Positions 5,935 through 12,039 of a stretch of 12,039 bases of DNA are shown here, piece by piece. Under the pieces are notes generated by a model that saw nothing but the letters and a program-made list of their open reading frames with translations, did not search any database and was not told where the DNA came from. The DNA is from JAJNPS01 sp046589965 (lineage in GTDB: Bacteria; Pseudomonadota; Alphaproteobacteria; Rhodobacterales; Rhodobacteraceae): contig JBKJVF010000205.1 in the NCBI GenBank assembly GCA_046589965.1, positions 1-12,039 on the forward strand, in the 5' to 3' direction. The position numbers and the translations under genes were made by a program. Every line of letters starts with the position of its first letter. The stretch's first letter is position 1.

Positions 5935-7827
5935 ATGATCAGCTTTTCGAACCTTGCCGATGCCAAGGCGATCGAGGCCGAGATGCCGTGGACCGAACGG
6001 CCCGTGGCCCGCACCATGCACGAATTTCTGGGGGCGACGCGGGCGACCCACGGGACCCGTCCTGCCATCAGCTATCAGTTGTTGTCCGGGCCTGAAACCA
6101 AGGCGATCACGCTGACCTGGAACGACCTTTATGCCCGCGTCACGCAGGCGGCGAACCTCTTTCGCAGTCTGGACGTGGGGCCCAAGGACGTCGTGGCCTA
6201 TGTGTTGCCGAACTGTCTGGAGACGGCAGCGGTGCTGCTTGGCGGGATGGTGGCGGGGATCGCGAACCCGATCAACCCGCTGCTTGAGGCCGATCAGATC
6301 AGTTCGATCCTGCGCGAGACCCGGGCCAAGGTTGTGGTGACGCTGAAGGCGTTCCCCAAGACCGATGTGGCGCAAAAGGTCGCCGAGGCGGTGCGCCACG
6401 CGCCTGGCGTCAAAACGGTGTTGGAGGTGGACCTTGTGTCCTACCTGTCCCCGCCGAAATCCTGGATCGTGCCTTTTGTGCGGCCAAAGAACCCCACCCG
6501 TCACACGGCCAGGGTGATGCCCTTTGCCGCAGCGATGGCACGGCATTCGGGGGATCGTCTGGCGTTCGCCGACCCTTCAGAAGACCGCGTCGCGGCCTAT
6601 TTCCATACCGGCGGTACAACGGGAATGCCCAAGGTCGCACAGCACCGCGTGTCGGGCATGGTCTATAACGGCTGGATCGGGCATCGGCTTTTGTTCCGCG
6701 AAACGGATGTGCTGCTCTGTCCGCTGCCGCTGTTTCACGTGCTGGCCTGTTATCCGGTGCTGATGTCGATGATCGCCAGCGGCGGACATGTCGTCTTTCC
6801 GACCCCGGCGGGGTATCGCGGCGAGGGCGTGTTCGACAACCTGTGGAAGTTGATCGAACGCTGGAAGGTGACCTATCTGATCACCGTACCGACAGCACTT
6901 GCGGTGTTGATGCAGCGCCCGATCAATGCGGACATCTCGTCATTGCGAGGCACGTTCTCGGGGTCGGCCGCCTTGCCGATGGAACTCTTCAAGCGGTTCG
7001 AAGAAGCAACCAAGGTTCAGATCATCGAAGGCTACGGGTTGACGGAATCCACCTGCCTTGTGTCGTGCAATCCCCCGCTGGGGCAAAAGAAAATCGGTTC
7101 GGTCGGCATTCCGTTCCCCCATACCGAGGTGCGCATCCTGGCCACCGACGGGGCCGGTGGCTGGCGTGACTGCGCGGTGGACGAGGTGGGCGAGATCTGC
7201 GTGACCAACCCGGGCGTCAATACGGGCCACACCTATACCGAAGCCGACAAGAACCGGACCCTTTTCATTGCGGACAAATACCTGCGGACAGGCGATCTGG
7301 GGCGACTGGATGCGGATGGCTATTTGTACATCACCGGACGGGCCAAAGACCTGATCATCCGGGGCGGCCACAATATCGACCCCGCCGTGATCGAAGAGGC
7401 GCTGATGGGGCATCCATCCGTCGCATTCGTGGGGGCGATCGGCCAGCCCGACGCGCATGCGGGCGAATTGCCTGCGGCCTATGTCGAACTGGTCAAGGGC
7501 AAAGAGGTGACGGTCGCGGATCTGGAAGCCTTTGCGCGTGAAAAGATCCATGAACGTGCCGCAATCCCGAAGCATATCGAGATCATCGAGGCATTGCCCA
7601 AGACCGCGGTCGGCAAGGTGTTCAAGCCCGATCTGCGGCGCAGCGCGATCACGCGGGTTTACGACGCGGCGCTGAGCGAGGCAGGCCTTGCTGCCAGCGT
7701 GGGGTCGGTGATCGAGGACAAGAAACGCGGTCTGGTGGCGCGCCTGACGCGCAAGGGGGCGGTCGACGACGCAGCGGTGGCCAAGGTGTTGGGGCAGTTC
7801 ACCCAAAGCTGGGAATGGGCGGACTAG
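5935..7827 (+). CDS. Acyl-CoA synthetase (AMP-forming), long C-terminal tail
   Basis: ANL-superfamily ligase of 630 residues that activates a carboxylic acid, probably a fatty or alicyclic acid, to its CoA thioester via an acyl-AMP. Motifs: ATP P-loop HTGGTTGMPK (224-233), GYGLTEST (366-373), YLRTGDLG (449-456), hinge GRAKDLIIRGG (468-478), and the catalytic lysine Lys561 in PKTAVGKVFKP. It extends about 69 residues past Lys561, longer than most relatives, ending with a charged helix-like tail (about 585-630). I prefer ATG 5935 over ATG 5914 because the GGGGGG run at 5925-5930 sits just before it; starting at 5914 would put that run inside the coding region. No beta-oxidation gene is adjacent. 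The hairpins ahead of it suggest control of its own expression. The enzyme class is firm, the chain-length specificity unknown. Confidence 0.93.
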   Translation: MISFSNLADAKAIEAEMPWTERPVARTMHEFLGATRATHGTRPAISYQLLSGPETKAITLTWNDLYARVTQAANLFRSLDVGPKDVVAYVLPNCLETAAVLLGGMVAGIANPINPLLEADQISSILRETRAKVVVTLKAFPKTDVAQKVAEAVRHAPGVKTVLEVDLVSYLSPPKSWIVPFVRPKNPTRHTARVMPFAAAMARHSGDRLAFADPSEDRVAAYFHTGGTTGMPKVAQHRVSGMVYNGWIGHRLLFRETDVLLCPLPLFHVLACYPVLMSMIASGGHVVFPTPAGYRGEGVFDNLWKLIERWKVTYLITVPTALAVLMQRPINADISSLRGTFSGSAALPMELFKRFEEATKVQIIEGYGLTESTCLVSCNPPLGQKKIGSVGIPFPHTEVRILATDGAGGWRDCAVDEVGEICVTNPGVNTGHTYTEADKNRTLFIADKYLRTGDLGRLDADGYLYITGRAKDLIIRGGHNIDPAVIEEALMGHPSVAFVGAIGQPDAHAGELPAAYVELVKGKEVTVADLEAFAREKIHERAAIPKHIEIIEALPKTAVGKVFKPDLRRSAITRVYDAALSEAGLAASVGSVIEDKKRGLVARLTRKGAVDDAAVAKVLGQFTQSWEWAD

Positions 7828-7866
7828 GCCCAGTCCGTACCCTGCGAAACAGGCCGGAAAGTTTTG

Positions 7867-7895
7867 GCTTGCGGGAATCGTTTCCAGACGCAAGC
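7867..7895. repeat. Cruciform-like palindrome between acyl-CoA synthetase and secreted-protein genes
   Basis: GCTTGCG (7867-7873) pairs with CGCAAGC (7889-7895), and inside it GGAA (7874-7877) pairs with TTCC (7882-7885) around the loop TCGT, leaving AGA unpaired. An outer GGAAAG (7856-7861) also matches CTTTCC (7895-7900). The resulting stem of about 11 bp lies 40-70 bp after the synthetase stop and 29 nt before the next ATG. It could end the synthetase transcript, although only three T follow, or act as an operator for the small secreted-protein gene. Stem strength is real; function is a guess. Confidence 0.45.
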
Positions 7896-7923
7896 TTTCC
7901 GCCAGGCAACGGGGGTCGGTGAC

Positions 7924-8451
7924 ATGGCAGTTCGTGCGGCTTTGGCGGTGGCATTGGCTTTGACAGCGGGGCCGGTGGCCGCGCAGGATTCCGAGATTCT
8001 GTACACCAACCGCGCCTGGCGGGTGGAGGTGTCGCGGTTCGAAGACGGCACCTATGGGTGCGTGGCGCAGGTGTCGTCGCCGGACAATACCGAAAGCTTT
8101 TCGATCTGGTCGTTTCAGGAAGGTGGCGTGCGCCTGCAGTTTTATTCGGCGCAATGGGAGTTTGGCGAAGGCCAGACGGCGGATCTTGAGGTGCAGATTG
8201 ACCGGCGCGGACCCTGGACGCTGACCTCGGCGGAACTTTACCTCAATTCGGTGCTGTTTGACTTGCCTGCAGGCGACGAGGGTGCGCGGTTCGTGCGCGA
8301 GGTATCGAACGGGACAACACTTTTCCTGCGCAATGACAGCGGCGAGGATGTGCAATCCTATTCGCTGTCCGGCTCCAGCGCGTCGATCAATGCGCTGATC
8401 GAATGCGAAGGTGCGATCACCGACAGTTCACCCAAAAACCCGTTCAAGTGA
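7924..8451 (+). CDS. Small secreted protein of unknown function
   Basis: Predicted periplasmic protein of 175 residues, about 155 after processing. The N-terminus MAVRAALAVALALTAGPVAA followed by QD is a clear Sec signal peptide, with cleavage expected after Ala20 (VAA/Q). That places the start at ATG 7924; the same frame is open upstream from a TTG at 7864, but that would bury the signal. The mature chain alternates hydrophobic and polar residues, suggesting mostly beta strands. It has just two cysteines, Cys46 (TYGCVAQV) and Cys161 (LIECEG), which could form a disulfide. The end SYSLSGSSASINALIEC (145-161) faintly recalls IalB-type periplasmic proteins, but I cannot place it in that family with confidence. 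The Shine-Dalgarno is poor (GGGGGTCGG). Its stop faces that of dtd with 4 bp between. Confidence 0.75.
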   Translation: MAVRAALAVALALTAGPVAAQDSEILYTNRAWRVEVSRFEDGTYGCVAQVSSPDNTESFSIWSFQEGGVRLQFYSAQWEFGEGQTADLEVQIDRRGPWTLTSAELYLNSVLFDLPAGDEGARFVREVSNGTTLFLRNDSGEDVQSYSLSGSSASINALIECEGAITDSSPKNPFK

Positions 8452-8455
8452 ACCG

Positions 8456-8899
8456 TCACAGCGTCGCGGTGTCGATCCAGATGGTGACGGGGCCGTCATT
8501 GGTCAGTTGCACCGCCATGTCAGCGCCAAAGATGCCGGTAGCGGTCGGGATGCCCTGGCCCGAAAGGCTGTCCGCGACATGGCGGTAAAGCTGCTCGCCG
8601 ATGTCCGGCGGGGCAGCGGTGGAAAATCCGGGACGGTTGCCACGCAGGTCCGCGGCGAGGGTGAACTGGCTGACGACAAGGGCAGCACCCCCGGTCTGGG
8701 CCAGCGACAGGTTCATCTTGCCCGCCTCATCCCGGAAGATGCGCAGTTTGATGATCTTGTCGGCCAGCCTTTGCGCGGTGGCGGTGTCATCGCCCTGCAT
8801 CGCGCAGACCAGGATCAGAAGGCCGGGACCGATCTGTCCCACCACCTGTCCTGCCACCGATACCTGCGCGTCGCTGACGCGCTGGATCAATGCCCTCAC
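8456..8899 (-). CDS. dtd: D-aminoacyl-tRNA deacylase, GTG start
   Basis: Cytosolic homodimeric editing enzyme that removes D-amino acids (and glycine from tRNA-Ala) from mischarged tRNA. The product of 147 residues matches the family length of about 145. Diagnostic motifs are both present: SQFTLAAD (77-84, family SQFTLxAD) and the Gly-cisPro element GPVT (136-139). I set the start at GTG 8899 because the protein then begins MRALIQRVSDAQVSV, the standard Dtd N-terminus. This GTG overlaps the TGA of the fructokinase (GTGA, 8899-8896), so the two are translationally coupled; an ATG at 8914 would add five residues not usual for the family and overlap further. It is the last gene of the purC-kinase-dtd run. 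The assignment is secure. Confidence 0.95.
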   Translation of the reverse strand: MRALIQRVSDAQVSVAGQVVGQIGPGLLILVCAMQGDDTATAQRLADKIIKLRIFRDEAGKMNLSLAQTGGAALVVSQFTLAADLRGNRPGFSTAAPPDIGEQLYRHVADSLSGQGIPTATGIFGADMAVQLTNDGPVTIWIDTATL

Positions 8900-9840
8900 A
8901 ATTCGTGCGCCCAAGGGGGATTGGCCCCGGCGCGGCTGACGGTGACGGCTGCGGCGCGGGTGCCAAGGGTCAAGGCGGCATCAAGCGCCTCGGCGGAAAT
9001 GTCGGCCAATGCGGATTTCGATAGCAGCTTGGCGCGGTTCAAGGCGGTCAGGACGCCCGCATTGAACGTGTCGCCCGCGCCCACGGTATCAGCAACGGTG
9101 ACCGGGGTGGCAGCGATGAAACGGTCGTGCCGGGCCGTAATGGCGCGGGCCCCTTTCGAGCCTTCGGTGATGAGAACAACCTTGGGACCGCGCGCCAGAA
9201 GGCTGCGTGCATAGCTTGCGTGGTCCGCTGCCCCAAAGATGTTGGTGATTTCCTCATCCGCCAGTTTGACGATGTCTGCGGTGGCCATCATCCGTTCCAC
9301 CCGCGCCATGTAGCGATCGCGTGTGCCGGGCGACAGCGCGTCCTGCGCATCGACAAAGGCCGCGCGAAAGTTGGGGTCGATCATGGTGACATGGGTGGCA
9401 GCGACCTTGGCCTGCAGCGCCTCGTAGGTGCTTGCGGCAGGGTCGTTCACCAGGCTGATGCCGCCAAAGAACAACGCACTGGTCTTTGCGGGCAAGGCGG
9501 GAAGGTCAGACGCGGACAACATGCGCCCGGCGGTGTTCTCGTCGTAAAACGCATAGGTTGCGTGACCATCGACCAGTTTCACGAACGCGACCGTGGTGGG
9601 TCGACCGGACCGCGCCGAAAGCGAGACGTCGACCGTTGAGGCGGTCAGTGTGTCGACCAACAGCTGTCCGAACATGTCGGTGGACAGGCCGGAAAAAAAG
9701 GCCGACGGCGTCCCAAGTCGGCCAAGGGCAATGGCGGTGTTGAAGACGGCACCGCCTGCATAGGGGGCAAAGCAGGCCTCGCCCGCCGCGGATGTCCGTG
9801 GCAGCATGTCGATCAGCGCCTCGCCACAACTGATGATCAT
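8896..9840 (-). CDS. PfkB-family sugar kinase, probable fructokinase
   Basis: Cytosolic ribokinase-fold kinase of 314 residues that phosphorylates a sugar, most likely fructose to fructose-6-phosphate. The N-terminal PfkB signature is YAGGAVFNTAIALGRLG (27-43). The C-terminal signature DTVGAGDTFNAG (251-262) holds the anion hole and the catalytic base Asp257. The opening ISCGEALIDMLP is typical of fructokinases, but 2-keto-3-deoxygluconate kinases and other PfkB enzymes look similar. The ATG at 9840 is preceded by AGGGGG (9851-9846) at 5-nt spacing. It lies 61 bp downstream of purC and overlaps dtd. No sugar transporter or sucrose hydrolase gene is in the window to fix the substrate. Family certain; substrate likely but not proven. 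Confidence 0.9.
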   Translation of the reverse strand: MIISCGEALIDMLPRTSAAGEACFAPYAGGAVFNTAIALGRLGTPSAFFSGLSTDMFGQLLVDTLTASTVDVSLSARSGRPTTVAFVKLVDGHATYAFYDENTAGRMLSASDLPALPAKTSALFFGGISLVNDPAASTYEALQAKVAATHVTMIDPNFRAAFVDAQDALSPGTRDRYMARVERMMATADIVKLADEEITNIFGAADHASYARSLLARGPKVVLITEGSKGARAITARHDRFIAATPVTVADTVGAGDTFNAGVLTALNRAKLLSKSALADISAEALDAALTLGTRAAAVTVSRAGANPPWAHEL

Positions 9841-9901
9841 CTTGTCCCCCTGATGCGTATGTGTCCGGCCAATTCAGTATGTTCCGCGTTTTCCGTCTCG
9901 A

Positions 9902-10870
9902 TCATGGCGCGGCGAAGAAAGGTGCAAGATTTCCACGGATGCGGTCCAGCGGGGTCACCCCAGACAGATCGGGCCGAAACGCATCGCCAGTGATGGCCTG
10001 ATAGGCGTCGATATAGACTTGCGAGGTTTTCTCGATCATGTCGGGCGGAATTTCGGGGATGGGATCGCGGTAGGGATCGCAGCGCGCGGCCACCCAGGAC
10101 CGGATCACGTCCTTGTCGAAGGACGGTGGACGGGTGCCTGCAGCGAACGCCTGATCATAGCCGCTGGCAATCCAGTAGCGGCTGCTGTCGGGGGTGTGGA
10201 TCTCGTCTGCCAAGAGGATGCGGCCTGTGCTGTCGATCCCGAATTCGTATTTGGTATCGACAAGGATCAACCCGCGTTCTGCGGCCATTGCCGCTCCACG
10301 GGCAAAAAGCGCCAGGGCATAGCGGGAAACACTGTCCCATTGTGCCGGTGTCATCAGACCTTGTGCCAGAATGTCAGCGGCGGTCAGGGGGGCGTCATGG
10401 TCGCCGTCTGCTGCCTTGGACGTGGGCGTGATGATGGGGGCAGGCAGGACCTGATTGTCGCGCAGGCCGTCGGAAAAGGCGTGCCCGTACATTTGGCGGG
10501 CCCCCGCCTTGTACTGCGTCAGGATCGAGGTCGACGTGGTACCGGCAAGATATCCGCGCACCACGATTTCGACCGGAAGGATGGTCAGGCGGGTGCCGAT
10601 TACGACGTTGGGGTCGGGATATGCCAGCACATGGTTGGGGCAGATATCTGCCGTATGGTCAAACCAGAACCGCGCGATCTGGGTCAGAACCTGGCCCTTG
10701 AACGGGATCGCGGCCAGAATGCGGTCGAACGCGGAAATGCGGTCGCTGGCGATCAGGATGCGGCGGCCTTCGGGCGCGTCGACGGTGGGCGGCAGATCAT
10801 AGCAATCACGTACCTTGCCGAAATAGGGGTTCGGCAGTTCTGCAATCCTGGCATGGTCCAGCACGCGCAT
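9902..10870 (-). CDS. purC: SAICAR synthetase, long Ade1-type
   Basis: Phosphoribosylaminoimidazole-succinocarboxamide synthase, which joins aspartate to CAIR with ATP in de novo purine synthesis (cytosol). At 322 residues it belongs to the long form resembling yeast Ade1 rather than the roughly 240-residue common bacterial form. Motifs: FGKVRDCYDL (17-26), ILIASDRISAFD (38-49), LPVEIVVRGYLAG (98-110, signature 1), LVDTKYEFG (203-211, signature 2), DEIHTPDSSRYW (222-233), and SFDKDVIRSW (250-259). Signature 1 continues GTTST where many relatives have GS. The ATG at 10870 has GGAG (10880-10877) 6 nt upstream. No other pur gene is adjacent; it heads a run with a fructokinase and dtd. I recall that members of this group often carry a second, short purC near purS/Q/L, so this may be one of two. 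Function assignment is secure. Confidence 0.95.
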   Translation of the reverse strand: MRVLDHARIAELPNPYFGKVRDCYDLPPTVDAPEGRRILIASDRISAFDRILAAIPFKGQVLTQIARFWFDHTADICPNHVLAYPDPNVVIGTRLTILPVEIVVRGYLAGTTSTSILTQYKAGARQMYGHAFSDGLRDNQVLPAPIITPTSKAADGDHDAPLTAADILAQGLMTPAQWDSVSRYALALFARGAAMAAERGLILVDTKYEFGIDSTGRILLADEIHTPDSSRYWIASGYDQAFAAGTRPPSFDKDVIRSWVAARCDPYRDPIPEIPPDMIEKTSQVYIDAYQAITGDAFRPDLSGVTPLDRIRGNLAPFFAAP

Positions 10871-10895
10871 TCACCGCTCCGGCAAGGGTCGGGGC

Positions 10896-10924
10896 CTTTT
10901 GGGTCTGCGGCGGCATGCTGTCAA
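10896..10924 (-). promoter_or_regulatory. Candidate purC promoter
   Basis: Reading toward purC, a perfect TTGACA (10924-10919) is followed after 17 bp by CAAAAG (10901-10896), matching TATAAT at 3 of 6 positions. Transcription would begin near 10889, giving a leader of about 19 nt that contains the GGAG ribosome site. The -35 match is strong, the -10 weak, as is common in GC-rich alphaproteobacteria. Confidence 0.4.
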
Positions 10925-10939
10925 GGTCGCACGCGTGGC

Positions 10940-10958
10940 CGGGCTGCGCGGCAGCCCG
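10940..10958. repeat. Perfect 8-bp palindrome in the purC/acetyltransferase divergent region
   Basis: CGGGCTGC (10940-10947) and GCAGCCCG (10951-10958) flank a 3-nt centre. It lies between the two divergent genes, 16 bp behind the candidate purC -35 box. A TTCTTTTTT run (10969-10977) follows on the plus strand, but starts 10 nt after the stem, too far for a normal intrinsic terminator, and no plus-strand gene precedes it. It may be an operator shared by both genes or a leader hairpin for the plus-strand gene. The rest of 10871-11026 shows nothing else I can name. Confidence 0.4.
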
Positions 10959-11026
10959 CGACAGGGGGTTCTTTTTTGCCGCGCTTGGCGCTAGCTGTAG
11001 GCGGTGCCCGGTTGCGAGGATGGCCA

Positions 11027-11542
11027 ATGGTAAATGAAGACAAGGGCCACCCGGTGGGCGGTGCGGGACATGGCATATCCGCCACCGATCCGGACTGGAG
11101 CCGCGAAACCCCGGAACAGTTCTGGGACCCTTCGCGCAAGCTATTGCGCGCCATCCGGCGCTACCAGGCGGCACGGGGTCTTTTAGCACCGGTTGTGCGG
11201 CGCATCGCAGTGCTGCAGCACCGGTTCTGGACCATCGTGACTGGGGCGGATATTCCGCTGAACTGCAAGATCGGGGGCGGGCTGCTGATGCCGCATCCAA
11301 ATGGCATCGTCATTCACCCGGACGCCGAGATCGGGCCGAACTGCCTCTTTTTTCAACAGGTCACGATTGGTGCGAACAACGGGCTGCCACGGATCGGAGG
11401 CCATGTCGACATCGGGGCGGGGGCCAGGATCATCGGGGCGGTTCGGCTCGGTGATCATGCGGTGATCGGGGCCAACGCGGTCGTCAACTGCGATGTGCCT
11501 GACAATCGCATCGCCGTGGGCGTGCCGGCGCGGGTTCTTTAG
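11027..11542 (+). CDS. Serine O-acetyltransferase-like hexapeptide-repeat enzyme
   Basis: Acyl-CoA-dependent acetyltransferase of 171 residues with a left-handed beta-helix fold, working as a trimer in the cytosol. A short helical N-terminal part (about 24-72) precedes hexapeptide turns from CKIGGGLL (80) onward: IVIHPDAEIGPNCLFFQQVTIG, VDIGAGARIIGAV, LGDHAVIGANAVV, then the closing VGVPARV (164-170). His90 (MPHPNG) and His97 (VIHPDA) are candidates for the catalytic base. The order resembles serine acetyltransferases (CysE family), but it is much shorter than E. coli CysE (about 273), lacking most of the N-terminal helical domain, so it is closer to short forms sometimes found with polysaccharide genes. 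GAGGA (11016-11020) lies 6 nt before this ATG and fixes the start; the same frame runs open upstream, opposite purC, as an antisense shadow. No cysK is nearby. Confidence 0.85.
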   Translation: MVNEDKGHPVGGAGHGISATDPDWSRETPEQFWDPSRKLLRAIRRYQAARGLLAPVVRRIAVLQHRFWTIVTGADIPLNCKIGGGLLMPHPNGIVIHPDAEIGPNCLFFQQVTIGANNGLPRIGGHVDIGAGARIIGAVRLGDHAVIGANAVVNCDVPDNRIAVGVPARVL

Positions 11543-11548
11543 GCAGGG

Positions 11549-12039
11549 CTAATTCATCCAGTCGGGAGTGGATCCGCCGCCTGTCAACGCATCAAACGCT
11601 TGCGGGTCGTTGAGGTAGACGAGGACCGCGACAAGCGCCAGCACCAGCAGCACCGCAAAGGCGATTTTCCAGATCGAATAGGGACGCTCGCCCTGAAACT
11701 CGCCCGTCTGGCCATTCACCAGAAAGCGGAAACTTTTGCCGTTGTACTTGTAGGCGGCCATCCAGACCGGCAGCAACACGTGCTTGAACGTCTCGTCCGC
11801 ATAGTTCGTATCAAGGCTGTCGATCCGCTGAACGTCACCACCGATGTCGCCCATCACGTCGCGTTGGATCACGCTGTTCATCTGGGCCTGCGCCATCTGG
11901 TAGCCGTCGGCCAGCGGGATGGTATAGCCTTCGGCGCTAAACCCGGCCAGGTAGTCGGGCGCATAGGGCTGCAGGGCGGTCAGGTCCCAGGGCGTCAGCT
12001 CGTTGCCAAGCCGGGCGGGCAGGCTTTTTGACGCCATCA
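11549..12039 (-). CDS. C-terminal part of a single-TM protein, likely with an upstream zinc-ribbon region
   Basis: The 3' part of a gene that enters from the right edge; the TAG is at 11551-11549. An ATG at 12037 could be taken as a start, but the sequence there, ASKSLPARLGNELTPWDL, reads like the middle of a longer protein. The codon before it ends in TG and is not a stop, and I recall near-identical segments inside proteins of roughly 350-400 residues in this bacterial group. Those start with zinc-ribbon cysteine pairs and are often mislabelled as primosomal protein N' / superfamily II helicase. Visible here are a soluble segment with FKHVLLPVWMAAYKYNGKSFRFLVNGQTGEFQGERPYS (residues about 85-121 of the visible part), one membrane helix (IWKIAFAVLLVLALVAVLVYL) and a short tail. 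No helicase motif is visible. It converges with the acetyltransferase gene with 6 bp between. Function unknown. Confidence 0.75.
   Translation of the reverse strand, partial: MASKSLPARLGNELTPWDLTALQPYAPDYLAGFSAEGYTIPLADGYQMAQAQMNSVIQRDVMGDIGGDVQRIDSLDTNYADETFKHVLLPVWMAAYKYNGKSFRFLVNGQTGEFQGERPYSIWKIAFAVLLVLALVAVLVYLNDPQAFDALTGGGSTPDWMN

Noticed and set aside
6940..8355. 471-residue minus-strand frame across the acyl-CoA synthetase and secreted-protein genes
   Set aside because: It spans two convincing plus-strand genes and their spacer, has no recognisable motif and is His/Arg rich, as expected for an antisense shadow.
10940..10980. Rho-independent terminator from palindrome plus T-run
   Set aside because: The T-run starts 10 nt after the stem and no plus-strand gene lies upstream to terminate.
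10019..11026. N-terminal 336 codons of the 507-codon frame ending with the acetyltransferase
   Set aside because: This part lies antisense to purC and the divergent spacer and lacks domains; only the part from 11027, with a ribosome site, is the real gene.
1..12039. Defence, phage, CRISPR or secondary-metabolite system
   Set aside because: No gene in the window carries nuclease, reverse transcriptase, methyltransferase, phage or biosynthetic-cluster motifs; all recognised genes are housekeeping, metabolic or transport types.

Overview
The window looks like ordinary chromosomal DNA from a GC-rich alphaproteobacterium, most likely of the Rhodobacteraceae/Roseobacter group. This is an inference from codon composition and from the protein types: a TetA-like MFS carrier, a long Ade1-type PurC, a roughly 630-residue acyl-CoA synthetase, and the C-terminus of a zinc-ribbon/membrane protein that I associate with this group. 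I see no transposase, integrase, tRNA, rRNA, CRISPR array, phage gene or toxin-antitoxin pair.

Left block (1-3851, minus strand). Four tightly packed genes read right to left: an alpha/beta hydrolase (3851-3027), a PLP-dependent threonine/serine dehydratase (3030-2065, ATGA overlap), a 3-oxoadipate enol-lactonase-like hydrolase (2059-1274), and a TetA-like MFS transporter (1188 to beyond the left edge). The first three are probably one transcript. An 85-bp gap with a small palindrome separates the MFS gene, which may have its own control.

Middle block (3991-8451, plus strand). A half-size ABC exporter diverges from the left block. It is followed by a 159-bp spacer rich in G/C-run hairpins, a fatty-acid-type acyl-CoA synthetase with a long C-terminal tail, and a small secreted protein of unknown function.

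Right block (8456-12039). Reading leftward on the minus strand are purC (Ade1-type SAICAR synthetase), a PfkB-family fructokinase and dtd (D-aminoacyl-tRNA deacylase). dtd overlaps the kinase by GTGA, and its 3' end faces the secreted-protein gene with only 4 bp between them. A serine-acetyltransferase-like hexapeptide-repeat enzyme diverges from purC across a 156-bp region holding a strong palindrome and a TTGACA box. It converges with the C-terminal part of a zinc-ribbon/TM protein that runs off the right edge.

Most genes are housekeeping or general metabolism: purine synthesis, tRNA quality control, sugar phosphorylation, acyl activation, amino-acid deamination and efflux. I did not find convincing evidence of a new multi-gene system. 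The points most worth checking are the hairpin-rich leader before the acyl-CoA synthetase, the orphan secreted protein, the stand-alone PurC, and the dehydratase/two-hydrolase operon. The many long frames on the opposite strands are GC-driven shadows of these genes.
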